Positions 47,378 to 56,151 of a stretch of DNA of 64,000 bases are shown here, in pieces. The DNA is from Streptomyces sp. NBC_01551 (GTDB taxonomy: Bacteria > Actinomycetota > Actinomycetes > Streptomycetales > Streptomycetaceae). Where the stretch lies: positions 1,470,501 through 1,534,500 of the forward strand of contig NZ_JAPEPX010000001.1 of NCBI RefSeq assembly GCF_026339935.1. Direction: 5' to 3'. Within the stretch, counting starts at the first letter, position 1, and each line of letters begins with the position of its first letter. The notes under the pieces are model-generated. The model worked only from the letters and a program-made list of their open reading frames with translations. It did not search any database and was not told the origin of the DNA. Both the position numbers and the translations under genes were made by a program.

Positions 47378-48696
47378 TGGGTGGGCACCTTCCATCCGAA
47401 GCGCGCCTTGAGGGCGGCGCCGTGCGCGGGCAGGTCCTCGGCCTCGGCCAGCGTCACCACGTGGTGGGTGACCTCGGCGAGCGCGTCGCGCGTGTAGTCG
47501 ACGATGTGGATGCCGCGCAGGAAGGACTGCACGGACAGGCCGGACGAGTGGCAGGCGCAGCCGCCGGTGGGCAGCACGTGGTTCGACCCGGCGCAGTAGT
47601 CGCCGAGCGAGACCGGGGCCCACGGGCCGACGAAGATCGCACCGGCGTTGCGCACGCGGGCCGCCCAGGCGGACGCGTCGGCGGTCTGGATCTCCAGGTG
47701 CTCGGCGCCGTACGCGTCGACGACCTTGAGGCCGTCCTCCAGGCTGTCGACCAGCACGATCGCGGACTGCTTGCCCGCGAGCGCCGGCTTGATCCGGTCC
47801 TCGACGTGCTTGGTGGCCGCGACCTGCGGCTCCAGCTCCTTCTCGACGGCGTCCGCGAGCTCGGCGCAGTCCGTGACGAGGACGGCGGCGGCCAGCGGGT
47901 CGTGCTCGGCCTGGCTGATCAGGTCGGCGGCGACGTGCACCGGGTCGGCCGTGGAGTCCGCGAGGACCGCGATCTCGGTGGGGCCGGCTTCGGTGTCGAT
48001 GCCGATCTTCCCGGTGAAGTAGCGCTTGGCGGCGGCGACCCAGATGTTGCCGGGGCCGGTCACCATGTTGACGGGCAGGCAGTCCTGCGTGCCGTACGCG
48101 AACATCGCCACGGCCACGGCCCCGCCGGCCGCGTACACCTCGTCGACGCCGAGCAGCGCGCACGCGGCGAGGATCGTCGGGTGCGGCAGACCGCCGAACT
48201 CCTTCTGCGGCGGGGAGGCGAGCGCGATCGACTCGACGCCCGCCTCCTGCGCCGGGACGACGTTCATGACGACGGAGGACGGGTACACGGAACGGCCGCC
48301 CGGGGCGTACAGCCCCACGCGCTCGACCGGAACCCACTTCTCGGTCACGGTTCCGCCGGGGACCACCTGGGTGGTGTGCTCGGTGCGGCGCTGCTCGCGG
48401 TGCACGATCCGGGCGCGCCGGATCGACTCCTCCAGTGCCGCGCGGACGGCCGGGTCCAGCTCGTCGAGAGCGGCCTTGAGCGCCTCGGCGGGCACCCTGA
48501 CCTGCTCCAACGTGACACCGTCGAACTTCTGCGCGTACTCGATCAACGCCGCCGTGCCACGATGATGGACGTCCTCGCAGATGGGCCGCACCTTCTCCAG
48601 GGCGGCTTCCACGTCGAACTCGGCACGGGGCAGCAGATCGCGCAGGGCGCCGCCCTCGGGGAGGGCGTCACCGCGCAGGTCGATACGAGAGATCAC
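47374..48696 (-). CDS. hisD: histidinol dehydrogenase
   Basis: 440 aa zinc enzyme making histidine from histidinol in two NAD-dependent steps. Motifs: [41 protein letters not shown] with Gln and His zinc ligands, [18 protein letters not shown]. First gene of the his operon. The GTG start at 48696 lies inside GGAGGTGATC, a sequence complementary to ten bases of the 16S rRNA tail, so the ribosome site and start codon coincide. No other good start is visible. Confidence 0.95.
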   Translation of the reverse strand: MISRIDLRGDALPEGGALRDLLPRAEFDVEAALEKVRPICEDVHHRGTAALIEYAQKFDGVTLEQVRVPAEALKAALDELDPAVRAALEESIRRARIVHREQRRTEHTTQVVPGGTVTEKWVPVERVGLYAPGGRSVYPSSVVMNVVPAQEAGVESIALASPPQKEFGGLPHPTILAACALLGVDEVYAAGGAVAVAMFAYGTQDCLPVNMVTGPGNIWVAAAKRYFTGKIGIDTEAGPTEIAVLADSTADPVHVAADLISQAEHDPLAAAVLVTDCAELADAVEKELEPQVAATKHVEDRIKPALAGKQSAIVLVDSLEDGLKVVDAYGAEHLEIQTADASAWAARVRNAGAIFVGPWAPVSLGDYCAGSNHVLPTGGCACHSSGLSVQSFLRGIHIVDYTRDALAEVTHHVVTLAEAEDLPAHGAALKARFGWKVPTQ

Positions 48697-48736
48697 CTCC
48701 CAATTCTCTCAGACCGTCTCCCGCCACCGTCCGCCC

Positions 48737-48753
48737 GTATCACTGGCTGATAC
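48737..48753. promoter_or_regulatory. inverted repeat in the hisD/beta-helix divergent promoter
   Basis: GTATCA-CTGGC-TGATAC is a perfect 6-bp inverted repeat, 41 bp upstream of hisD and 69 bp upstream of the divergent gene. It is a candidate operator for the his operon; I do not recognise its regulator. Confidence 0.45.
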
Positions 48754-48821
48754 ACGCCCCGGATGTCACCGGCGCCCACTAGCGTTCCCCGTACACCTAT
48801 GCGCAGCGGAGGGGGACCGCC

Positions 48822-50456
48822 ATGGCGGAGGCGCGGCCGGGCGAGGAACCCGCGGATCTCACCGATCCCGAACGCCGCATGTGGGAGGCGTACCGGACGG
48901 GCAGCGTCTGCGACCTCAGCGCCCGGGAGCGGGAGCGCGGCGGCGCGGCGGACGCCGACCGGAGCCCGGGGGCCGACGACCCGCACGGGGCGCGGGTCTG
49001 GGGGCCCGAGCGCGGTGTCCGTGCCCGTGTGGTGGCGCTGCTGCTGCTCCACGGCCCGCCGCCGGTGCCGGGCCGGGTGGCGTCCCTGAAGCTGCGCGGG
49101 GCGCGGATCACCGGGCGGCTCGACCTGTCCGGCGGAGCGGTCCTGCCGTACGTGGAGTTCCAGTCCTGCCGCTTCGACAGCGAGATCCAGCTGTCCGAGA
49201 CCCGGTTCGGGACGCTGCGCATGGTCAACTGCGCGATACCCCGGCTGGAGGCGGCCCGGCTGCACACCGAGGGCGATCTGCACCTGCCGCGCTGCCGGGT
49301 GGCGCGCGGGATCCGGCTGACCGACGCGCAGATCGGCACCGACCTGCTGGTCAGCCAGGCCCTGGTGCGCCAGGACAGCAAGGGGCGGGCGATCGCCGCC
49401 GACGGGCTGTCGGTCGCGCAGGACTTCCAGGGCGAGCTGCTGGAGGCGTACGGGGAGGTCAGCCTGCGCGGGGCGCACGTCGGCGTGTCGATGAACCTGC
49501 GCGGCGCGCGGCTGCGCAACCCGTACGGGCGTCGGGCGCTGAACGCCCCGCAGCTGACCGTCGGGCGGACCCTGTACCTGACCTCCATCGCCATGGACTA
49601 CGTACCCGGCGGCTCGGGCTCCTCCACTCCCCCGTACGGGATCACCCAGACGCCGGCGCCGGGGCAGCGGGCGCAGCGGTTCGAGTGCCGGGGCGGGCTG
49701 CGGCTGGACGACGGCCGGTTCGGCGACGCGGTCGACTTCTACGGGGCGCGGTTCACGCTGACCGAGGAGCAGGAGGTGTCGCTGCGCCGGATCCAGACGC
49801 CGGAGCTGCGGTTCGTGGGCGAGCGGCCGGAGCGGGGGCGGGTGGTGCTGTCCGGGGCGAAGGTGGTCAAGCTGGTGGACTCCTCCACGAGCTGGCCGGG
49901 CCCGGGCGGGGTCTCGATCGAGGGATTCGCCTACGAGAACCTCGCGCCCCGGGGGCACTTCCCGCTCTCCCGCCGGCTGGAGTGGGTGGAGGCGGCCACC
50001 GCGGAGTACTCGCCGGAACCGTACGAGCGGCTGGCGGCGGTGCTGCGGGCCAGCGGGGAGGACGCGGACGCCCGCGAGGTGCTGCTCGCCAAGCAGCGCC
50101 GGCGGCGGGCGACGCTGCCTCCGGCGGCGAAGGCGTGGGGCCACCTCCAGGACTGGACGGTGGTGTACGGCTATCGCCCCGGGCGGGCCGCGCTGTGGAT
50201 GGCGGTGCTGTGGGCGGCGGGCTCACTGCTGTTCTCCCAGCACGACCCGCCGCCGATCAAGGCGGACGAGCACCCGCAGTGGAGCGCGGCGCTGTTCGCG
50301 CTGGACCTGCTGCTGCCGGTGATCGATCTCGGGCAGCAGGGCCAGTGGCGGCTGGAGGGCGGCTGGCAGTGGGGCGCGGCGGCCCTGGTCATGCTGGGGT
50401 GGATCCTGGCCACGACGGTGGCGGCGGGAGCGTCACGGCTGCTGAGGCGGGGGTGA
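48822..50456 (+). CDS. membrane-anchored beta-helix (pentapeptide-like) protein
   Basis: 544 aa. Residues about 80-290 repeat short strands such as LRGARITGRLDLSGG, YVEFQSCRFDSEIQLSETRF, TLRMVNCAIPRLEAARLH and LRGAHVGVSMNLRGARL, the pattern of a right-handed beta-helix close to pentapeptide repeats. Two transmembrane segments near the C-terminus (ALWMAVLWAAGSLLF and ALVMLGWILATTVAAG) anchor it. Homologues are often labelled oxidoreductase without evidence; I see no nucleotide-binding motif. The ATG at 48822 follows GGAGGGGG. Function unknown. Confidence 0.75.
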   Translation: MAEARPGEEPADLTDPERRMWEAYRTGSVCDLSARERERGGAADADRSPGADDPHGARVWGPERGVRARVVALLLLHGPPPVPGRVASLKLRGARITGRLDLSGGAVLPYVEFQSCRFDSEIQLSETRFGTLRMVNCAIPRLEAARLHTEGDLHLPRCRVARGIRLTDAQIGTDLLVSQALVRQDSKGRAIAADGLSVAQDFQGELLEAYGEVSLRGAHVGVSMNLRGARLRNPYGRRALNAPQLTVGRTLYLTSIAMDYVPGGSGSSTPPYGITQTPAPGQRAQRFECRGGLRLDDGRFGDAVDFYGARFTLTEEQEVSLRRIQTPELRFVGERPERGRVVLSGAKVVKLVDSSTSWPGPGGVSIEGFAYENLAPRGHFPLSRRLEWVEAATAEYSPEPYERLAAVLRASGEDADAREVLLAKQRRRRATLPPAAKAWGHLQDWTVVYGYRPGRAALWMAVLWAAGSLLFSQHDPPPIKADEHPQWSAALFALDLLLPVIDLGQQGQWRLEGGWQWGAAALVMLGWILATTVAAGASRLLRRG

Positions 50457-50477
50457 CGGGCGGCCGGTCCTGGCCAT

Positions 50478-50483
50478 TACCCT
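50478..50483 (+). promoter_or_regulatory. -10 box of the LON-domain gene (leaderless)
   Basis: TACCCT lies 7 nt before the GTG at 50491 with no Shine-Dalgarno sequence between. Confidence 0.5.
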
Positions 50484-50490
50484 GTGCCTC

Positions 50491-51231
50491 GTGACCACCG
50501 TTCGTCTGCCCCTCTTCCCGCTGAACCAGGTGCTGTTCCCGGGCCTCGTGCTGCCGCTGAACATCTTCGAGGAGCGTTATCGCGCCATGATGCGCGACCT
50601 GCTGAAGACGGGCGAGGACGAGCCGCGGCGTTTCGCGGTCGTCGCCATCCGTGACGGCCGCGAGGTCGCGCCGACCGCGCCCGGTCTGCCGGACCAGACG
50701 GCGCTGCCCGAACGCGGGCCGGCGGCGGGCTTCGGCGCCGACCCGATCCAGGCCTTCCACCGGGTGGGCTGCGTCGCGGACGTGGCGGCGATCCGGGAGC
50801 GGGAGGACGGCAGCTTCGAGGTGATGTCGACGGGGACGACGCGGGTGCGCCTGCTGTCCGTGGACGCGTCGGGGCCGTACCTGGTCGCGGAGCTGGAGGA
50901 ACTCCCCGAGGATGCGGGCGAGGGGGCGGGGGCGCTGGCCGAGGGGGTGCTGCGGGCGTTCCGCAACTACCAGAAGCGCCTCGCGGGGGCCCGGGAGCGG
51001 TCCCTGGCGTCGGGCGCCGACCTGCCCGACGAGCCGTCGGTGGTCTCGTACCTGGTCGCGGCGGCGGCGGTGCTGGACATCCCGGCGAAGCAGCGCCTGC
51101 TGCAGGCCCCGGACACGGCGACCCGCCTGGCGGAGGAGCTGAAGCTGCTCCGCACGGAGACGGCGGTCATCCGCCACCTCCCCTCCCTCCCGGCGGTGGA
51201 CCTCACCCGCGCTCCGACGAGCCCGAACTGA
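50491..51231 (+). CDS. LON substrate-binding domain protein
   Basis: 246 aa. The start LPLFPLNQVLFPGLVLPLNI and FEERYRAMMRDLL is the classical N-terminal domain of Lon protease, but the ATPase and protease domains are absent. GCVADVAAIREREDGSFEVM and RVRLLSVDASGPYLVAELEEL belong to the same domain, and the rest is helical. Such stand-alone proteins may bind unfolded proteins or act as adaptors. The gene starts with GTG and ends 16 nt before the YbaK gene, probably in one transcript. Confidence 0.85.
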   Translation: MTTVRLPLFPLNQVLFPGLVLPLNIFEERYRAMMRDLLKTGEDEPRRFAVVAIRDGREVAPTAPGLPDQTALPERGPAAGFGADPIQAFHRVGCVADVAAIREREDGSFEVMSTGTTRVRLLSVDASGPYLVAELEELPEDAGEGAGALAEGVLRAFRNYQKRLAGARERSLASGADLPDEPSVVSYLVAAAAVLDIPAKQRLLQAPDTATRLAEELKLLRTETAVIRHLPSLPAVDLTRAPTSPN

Positions 51232-51247
51232 TGGCGAACGGGAACTG

Positions 51248-51736
51248 ATGGCGAAGAAGAAGCCCGCGGGCACCCCGGCGATCGTGGCGTTGACCGCCGC
51301 CGCGGCGGAGTTCACGGTGCACGCGTACGAGCACGACCCGGCGCATCCCTCGTACGGCGAGGAGGCCGCGCAGGCGATGGGCGTCTCCCCGGAGCGGGTC
51401 TTCAAGACGCTGATCGCGGAGGTGGACGGCGCCCTGGTGGTGGCGGTGGTCCCGGTGTCGGGCAGCCTCGACCTGAAGGCGCTGGCGACCGCGGTCGCCG
51501 GGAAGCGGGCCTCGATGGCCGACCCGGCCCTGGCGGAACGCACGACGGGCTACGTCCGGGGCGGCATCTCCCCGCTGGGCCAGCGCAAGCCGCTCCGCAC
51601 GGTCGTGGACGCCTCGGCGGCGACGCACCCCACCATCTGCGTCTCGGCGGGCCGCCGGGGCCTGGAGGTCGAACTCGCCCCCACCACCCTGACCACCCTG
51701 ACCTCGGCGACCCTCTCCCCGATCGCCCGCCCTTAG
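51248..51736 (+). CDS. YbaK/EbsC family aminoacyl-tRNA deacylase
   Basis: 162 aa. The YbaK fold is recognisable from HPSYGEEAAQAMGVSPERVFKT, LVVAVVPVSGSLDLKALA and GYVRGGISPLGQRKPL with the conserved Lys and Gly of the active site. Relatives remove misacylated Cys from tRNA-Pro (Cys-tRNA-Pro deacylase). ATG at 51248. Probably translated with the LON-domain gene. The 136 bp after its stop hold no gene. Confidence 0.85.
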   Translation: MAKKKPAGTPAIVALTAAAAEFTVHAYEHDPAHPSYGEEAAQAMGVSPERVFKTLIAEVDGALVVAVVPVSGSLDLKALATAVAGKRASMADPALAERTTGYVRGGISPLGQRKPLRTVVDASAATHPTICVSAGRRGLEVELAPTTLTTLTSATLSPIARP

Positions 51737-51872
51737 CCGAGCCGGCCGGAGCCCCGCACGATCCAGCGCCGCCGGTGTTCGAGGCGCGGGTCCGGGCAGA
51801 GCCCGGGAAACGGGGAAAGGGCGGGGCGGGGAGCAGTTCCGCGCAGCGACCGGGCCTCGGCGGGCCCGCCGG

Positions 51873-52529
51873 TCAGGCCTGCGGGGGCGGTGGCGGGAGG
51901 AGGCCGTCCGGGGTCGTGTACGGGTCCGGCCAGGCGGCGGGGGCCGGGTCGCGGGGGCCCCAGACGGCCGTCAGGGCCAGGTGGACCAGGATCGCGACCA
52001 TCGGCCACGCCAGCAGCACCCCGTACGCCAGCAACTGCATCGGCGCCTCGAACGCCACGCCCTTGCCCGCCTTCGCGGCGGCCGCCGCCAGGTCGGAGGT
52101 CGGTCCGAGCCACAGCCCGAGCCGCCACCCCACCAGCGCGGCGAAGCAAGAGCCCAGCCCCAGTCCGATGACCAGCGGCACACCCCCGCGCCGGCGCCAC
52201 AGGAACGTGGCCACCGAGCTCAGCGCACCCAGCCCCGCCGACAGCAGCAGGAACGTCCCGTCGGACCCGATCCGCCCCTCGCTCTCGGTGTTCCGCAGGA
52301 AGACGGCCTCCCCGTTGGAGACGTACTGCACCCGCGGCGCGAGCCACACCCACAGCAGCCCGAGGAGCACCCCGGCCACACCCACCACCAGGGTCACGGC
52401 GGCCCCGTCCCGGACGTCCGCGGCGGTGATCGCGCTCTCGGGAGCGCCGCCCGGCTTCTCGGGCGGGAACGCCTGCGGCGGTTCGGACGGAGAAGGGGAG
52501 GGCGGGGTCACGGCTTCGGTCACTCCCAC
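51873..52529 (-). CDS. membrane protein, unknown function
   Basis: 218 aa with four hydrophobic segments: VTLVVGVAGVLLGLLWVWLA, LLLSAGLGALSSVATFLW, GVPLVIGLGLGSCFAALVGW and LLAYGVLLAWPMVAILVHLA, between Pro-rich ends. GTG at 52529 or 52523 starts it. It lies 43 nt after the ABC permease on the same strand, so it may belong to that export system, for example as an accessory membrane subunit. I do not recognise the family. Confidence 0.65.
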   Translation of the reverse strand: MGVTEAVTPPSPSPSEPPQAFPPEKPGGAPESAITAADVRDGAAVTLVVGVAGVLLGLLWVWLAPRVQYVSNGEAVFLRNTESEGRIGSDGTFLLLSAGLGALSSVATFLWRRRGGVPLVIGLGLGSCFAALVGWRLGLWLGPTSDLAAAAAKAGKGVAFEAPMQLLAYGVLLAWPMVAILVHLALTAVWGPRDPAPAAWPDPYTTPDGLLPPPPPQA

Positions 52530-52572
52530 ATCGTGCCAGGTCTCGAACCGGCCAGGTCGCCCGGCACCGGCC

Positions 52573-53358
52573 TCAGCGGACCGCCGCCCGCCGGTAGGCC
52601 CACGTCGCGGCGGCCAGGGACAGCGCCCCCACCGCCCCGCAGACGCCGAGGTCGACGGCGACCGCCGTCCAGTCCGGATGCGGCGCGAAGGTCCGCGCGA
52701 ACGCCTCCACCCCGTACGTGGACGGCAGCAGGTCCCGCGCCCACACGATCACCTCCGGCATCCGCTCCGGCGGCAGCACACCCAGCAGCAGCGCCGCCGA
52801 CATGCCCAGCTGCCCGGCCAGCGTCGCCAGCTCCTGCCGCGGCGCCAGCAGGCCCAGCGCCGCGCCCAGCCCGGCCAGCGCGGCCCCCGCCAGCGGCACC
52901 ACGGCGGCCAGGATCCACAGCCCGCTGAGCGGCAGCCCGAACAGCACGCACCCGAAGACGGCCGTCACCAGCGTCCCCGGCAGCGTGAAGGAGGCGTACG
53001 CGGCGGCCGCGCCCAGCACCACCGACGCGGGCGGCACCGGCAGCGTGGCGTAGTGGTCCAGCCCCCCGCTCGCCCGCAGCTGCCCGAAGTACTGCGCGAG
53101 CAGGTTCAGCGCGACGAAGGCGACGACCAGGACGGACGAACCCGCGACGACGGCCCGCGCCTCCGAGCCCCCGTCCACCACGCCCCGCATCAGGACCATG
53201 ATCCCGACAGACTGGAAGGTCGCCACGAACAGCAGCGGGATCCGCGCCACTCGCGCCCGGGACAGCTGCGCCCGGTACACGGCCGCCAGCGCGGGGAAGA
53301 ACCGCGCCCGCGGGGCCAACTCCGCCGCGGCGGGTACGGCAACGGCACCGGCGCTCAC
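52573..53358 (-). CDS. ABC-2 type transporter permease
   Basis: 261 aa with six hydrophobic segments and the typical FFPALAAVYRAQLSRARVAR start of ABC-2 permeases. LRASGGLDHYATLPVPPASV is the conserved loop after the second segment. It forms the membrane channel for the ATPase encoded just upstream. The GTG at 53358 overlaps the ATPase stop (GTGA). Substrate unknown; drug or lipid export is common for this class. Confidence 0.85.
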   Translation of the reverse strand: MSAGAVAVPAAAELAPRARFFPALAAVYRAQLSRARVARIPLLFVATFQSVGIMVLMRGVVDGGSEARAVVAGSSVLVVAFVALNLLAQYFGQLRASGGLDHYATLPVPPASVVLGAAAAYASFTLPGTLVTAVFGCVLFGLPLSGLWILAAVVPLAGAALAGLGAALGLLAPRQELATLAGQLGMSAALLLGVLPPERMPEVIVWARDLLPSTYGVEAFARTFAPHPDWTAVAVDLGVCGAVGALSLAAATWAYRRAAVR

Positions 53359-54392
53359 GCCTTCACCAGCCCCTTCATCCGCCCGCCGAGCGCGAGGTAC
53401 ACGTCCTCCAGGCTCGGCGTGGCCAACGTGAAATCGTCGAGCGCGGCGAACGCCGGGCCCCCGGTGACGGCGGCCACCGCCGCCCGCGCCTCGTCCGGCG
53501 CGAGCCGCAGCACCCACCGGCGCCCCGACTCGACGGCCAGCGGGGCCAGCGCCGCGACCTCCGGCACCTCCCGGGGCGCGCCGGTCCGCCACACCAGCTC
53601 CAGCCGGACCTCGTCGGAGACCTTGGCCTTGAGCCCGGCCGGGGTGTCGCAGGCGATGACCTTGCCCTGGTCGATGACGGCGACCCGGTCGAGGACGGTC
53701 TCGGCCTCGATGACGTTGTGGGTGACCAGCAGGACCGTGGCCCCGTGCCGCTCGCGCCGGCGGTCCACCGCCGACCAGACGGCGCGCCGGGCGACGGGGT
53801 CCATGCCGGTCGTGGGCTCGTCGAGGACCAGCACCGGCCGCTCCCCCACCAGCGCGGCGGCGAAGCAGGCCAGCCGCCGCTGCCCGCCGGAAAGTTTCTT
53901 CAGGGGCCGCCCGGCGATCCCGCTCAGCCCGAGCTCCTCCAGTACGGCGTCCCGCGCGGCCCGCGCCTCCCGGACGCCCAGCCCGCGCAGCCGTCCCGTG
54001 GTCTCGGCGGCGAGCGCCACCGTGAGCTCGTCCAGGGCGGTGGACTCCTGCCCCAGGTAGGCGAGCAGCCGGGCCGCCCGCTCGGGGTGGCGTACGAGGT
54101 CGTGGCCGAGCAGGGTCACGGAGCCCGCGTCGGGCCGCAGCAGTCCGGTGAGCTGGCGGACCAGGGTGGACTTGCCGGCGCCGTTGGGGCCGAGCAGTCC
54201 GAAGATCTCGCCGCGCCGCACGTCCAGGGAGATCCCGTCGGTGGCGCGGACCTCGGGCAGGGCCGGGGCCCCGCGCCGGCCCCGTACGGCGGGATACGTC
54301 TTGACCAGGTCACGTACCGCGCAGATCACGTCCTTGGCCGCTTGCGCGTCCGCTGCCGTGTGTTGTTCCGCTGGTGCTGTGCCCGTACTCAC
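53355..54392 (-). CDS. ABC transporter ATP-binding protein
   Basis: 345 aa. Walker A GPNGAGKST, Q loop YLGQES, signature LSGGQRRLACF, Walker B VLVLDEPTTGMD and the H loop LLVTHN are complete. A C-terminal regulatory extension of about 100 residues ends in DFTLATPSLEDVYLALGGR, as in DrrA-type exporters. GTG start at 54392. It drives the permease encoded downstream. Confidence 0.93.
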   Translation of the reverse strand: MSTGTAPAEQHTAADAQAAKDVICAVRDLVKTYPAVRGRRGAPALPEVRATDGISLDVRRGEIFGLLGPNGAGKSTLVRQLTGLLRPDAGSVTLLGHDLVRHPERAARLLAYLGQESTALDELTVALAAETTGRLRGLGVREARAARDAVLEELGLSGIAGRPLKKLSGGQRRLACFAAALVGERPVLVLDEPTTGMDPVARRAVWSAVDRRRERHGATVLLVTHNVIEAETVLDRVAVIDQGKVIACDTPAGLKAKVSDEVRLELVWRTGAPREVPEVAALAPLAVESGRRWVLRLAPDEARAAVAAVTGGPAFAALDDFTLATPSLEDVYLALGGRMKGLVKA

Positions 54393-54420
54393 GAGGGAGC
54401 AGCCTACGCGTCATCCGCCC

Positions 54421-55707
54421 CTACTCGGCCGCCGGGGTCACCGGCGCCCCGGGCGCGGCAGCCGGTGCGCCGCCCACGTGCTCGGCCGCGGCCCGGACGT
54501 CGATCTCCCGCCAGAACCCGGCGCGGATGGCGTAGCGGTCGTGTTCGTCGATCTGGTCGTCCTTGTGCGCGAGCAGCCCGAACCGGGCCGCGTAGCGCAG
54601 CAGCTCCCCGTCGATGCGGTGCGGGATCCGCGGGTACATGGTGGCCAGTTTCTGGAGGTGCACGGTCTCCGGGAGCCGTTCCATCCAGCGCCGCGCGAAC
54701 ACTTGTCCGACCTCGAACGGGTCGCCGCCGACGGTGGTGATGTCCTCCTCCCGGTCGGCCCAGCGCTGCTCGGCGCTGGTGAGCTGGGCGAGGGTGGGCA
54801 GCGACGCGGTCTCGGCGGGTTCGCCCAGCGGCCCGGCCCGGTCGATCCAGCCCTTGTCGGAGGACCAGCGCAGGGCGCTGCTGCCGGCCGGGGCGTGCGA
54901 GGTCTGCGCCGGGGTGAGCTGCTGCCCGGGGGCGCGCAGGGTGGCGAGGTCCTTGGGCGTGGGGACCGGCTTGGCCCCCTCGCTCGCGGGGGCCGGTACG
55001 GGCGCCCCGTGCTCGGGGGCCTGCGGCTCGGACGGGGCGGAGGAGCCGTTGCGGGCGGCCTCGGCCAGCGCGGCCTCGGGGAGCGGGGCGGAGAGGATCG
55101 CGGCGATCTCGGGGCGGGGCGCGGGCGGCGGCGGGCAGAGCCCGGCGAGGTCCTTGGCGCGGACGGCCCGGGTGATCCAGGCCCGGTCCAGGACCCGGCG
55201 CTCGTCGGCCTCGGCGACGAGGTCCTCGGACTGGTTGTAGTCCCCGTCGGCGGCCTGGACGGCCCAGAGGTGGACGGCGACCCCGTGTTCCTTGGCGGAC
55301 ATAAGCCCGGGCAGCAGGTCCCCGTCGCCCGTGACGAGGACGACGTCGGAGCAGGCGCGGTTGCGGGCCAGTTCGGTGAGCTCGGCGTGCATCGCGGCGT
55401 CGACGCCCTTCTGCGCCCAGCGGCCGTCGCTGCGGGTGAGGGCGCCGAGCCGGACGGTGACGCGGGACATGACGCGCAGCCGCCGGTGCTCGGGCTGCGG
55501 AACCCGGTCGGGCGCGCCGTCGAACCAGTAGATCCGCAGCAGCGGCTGCTCGGTGTCGGCCTCGGCCCGCTCGCGCAGGCCCTGGATGAGGGCGGCATGG
55601 TCGACGGTGATGCGGGAGCGTGAGGGCTCCCCTGCGAGAAGGCTGGCGGCGGCGCCCAGCAGATAGCCGGCGTCCACCAGGACGACGCAGCGGTCCACGC
55701 GTTCCAC
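54421..55707 (-). CDS. NYN-domain (PIN-like) ribonuclease family protein
   Basis: 428 aa. The NYN domain occupies about residues 1-165: CVVLVDAGYLLGAAASLL, RWAQKGVDAAMHAELTEL and VVLVTGDGDLLPGLM carry the acidic residues expected for a metal-dependent nuclease. A Pro/Ala-rich linker follows (about 195-270), then a conserved C-terminal helical domain with QVFARRWMERLPETVHLQKL and RIDGELLRYAARFGLLAHKD. GTG at 55707 is the likely start; GTG at 55698 is also possible. An RNA-processing role is inferred from the domain. Confidence 0.8.
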   Translation of the reverse strand: MERVDRCVVLVDAGYLLGAAASLLAGEPSRSRITVDHAALIQGLRERAEADTEQPLLRIYWFDGAPDRVPQPEHRRLRVMSRVTVRLGALTRSDGRWAQKGVDAAMHAELTELARNRACSDVVLVTGDGDLLPGLMSAKEHGVAVHLWAVQAADGDYNQSEDLVAEADERRVLDRAWITRAVRAKDLAGLCPPPPAPRPEIAAILSAPLPEAALAEAARNGSSAPSEPQAPEHGAPVPAPASEGAKPVPTPKDLATLRAPGQQLTPAQTSHAPAGSSALRWSSDKGWIDRAGPLGEPAETASLPTLAQLTSAEQRWADREEDITTVGGDPFEVGQVFARRWMERLPETVHLQKLATMYPRIPHRIDGELLRYAARFGLLAHKDDQIDEHDRYAIRAGFWREIDVRAAAEHVGGAPAAAPGAPVTPAAE

Positions 55708-55920
55708 CCTCTTCCGTGGGGGTCCTCTGGCGTTTTCCCCGAGTCTGCCCGACCGCAAGGGTGTTGACGGCCGGAACTCGATCATCGGCGTGGCGGATCT
55801 CACGGAGCAGCGGGGACGAGCCGTGCGGCTACGCGGAGTAATGATCCAAAATGCGCCGTTTCTGGTGCTGTGTGAGTGTGAAGGCGGTCCTGGCCCCTAG
55901 ACCCTCACGGAGGCTCCACC

Positions 55921-56085
55921 ATGGCCAAGAACAAGAACCGCCAGCAGCCCGCGAAGCAGCAGCCCCGCTCCGCACAGGAGCCGGCCAAGGGCACGTCGGA
56001 AACCGAGTCGATGTCCACGTCGCCGTCGCCGAGTCCGATGGACATGGCGCACAAGCGCAAGGAAAAGAAGTTCGGCCACAACTGA
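55921..56085 (+). CDS. 54-aa basic hydrophilic protein
   Basis: A GGAGG site 7 nt before ATG opens a frame MAKNKNRQQPAKQQPR... ending MDMAHKRKEKKFGHN. It is rich in Lys, Gln, Ser and Pro with no hydrophobic segment, and I recall similar short proteins at this place in other streptomycetes. The strong ribosome site and the terminator right after it support a real gene. The basic ends suggest nucleic acid or ribosome binding, which is speculation. Confidence 0.7.
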   Translation: MAKNKNRQQPAKQQPRSAQEPAKGTSETESMSTSPSPSPMDMAHKRKEKKFGHN

Positions 56086-56104
56086 CGGGCCTCCGCACGG
56101 ACGC

Positions 56105-56138
56105 GGAAGGGCGCACCCGGGACCGGGTGCGCCCTTCC
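56105..56138. terminator. strong bidirectional terminator before dnaE
   Basis: A perfect 16-bp stem (56105-56120 with 56123-56138, arm GGAAGGGCGCACCCGG) closes with a 2-nt loop between the converging 54-aa gene and dnaE. Confidence 0.85.
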
Positions 56139-56151
56139 CTCGCGTATGGGC

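Noticed and set aside
51737..51872. Possible gene between the YbaK and membrane-protein genes
   Set aside because: Frames here are extensions of shadow frames; no start, ribosome site or motif.
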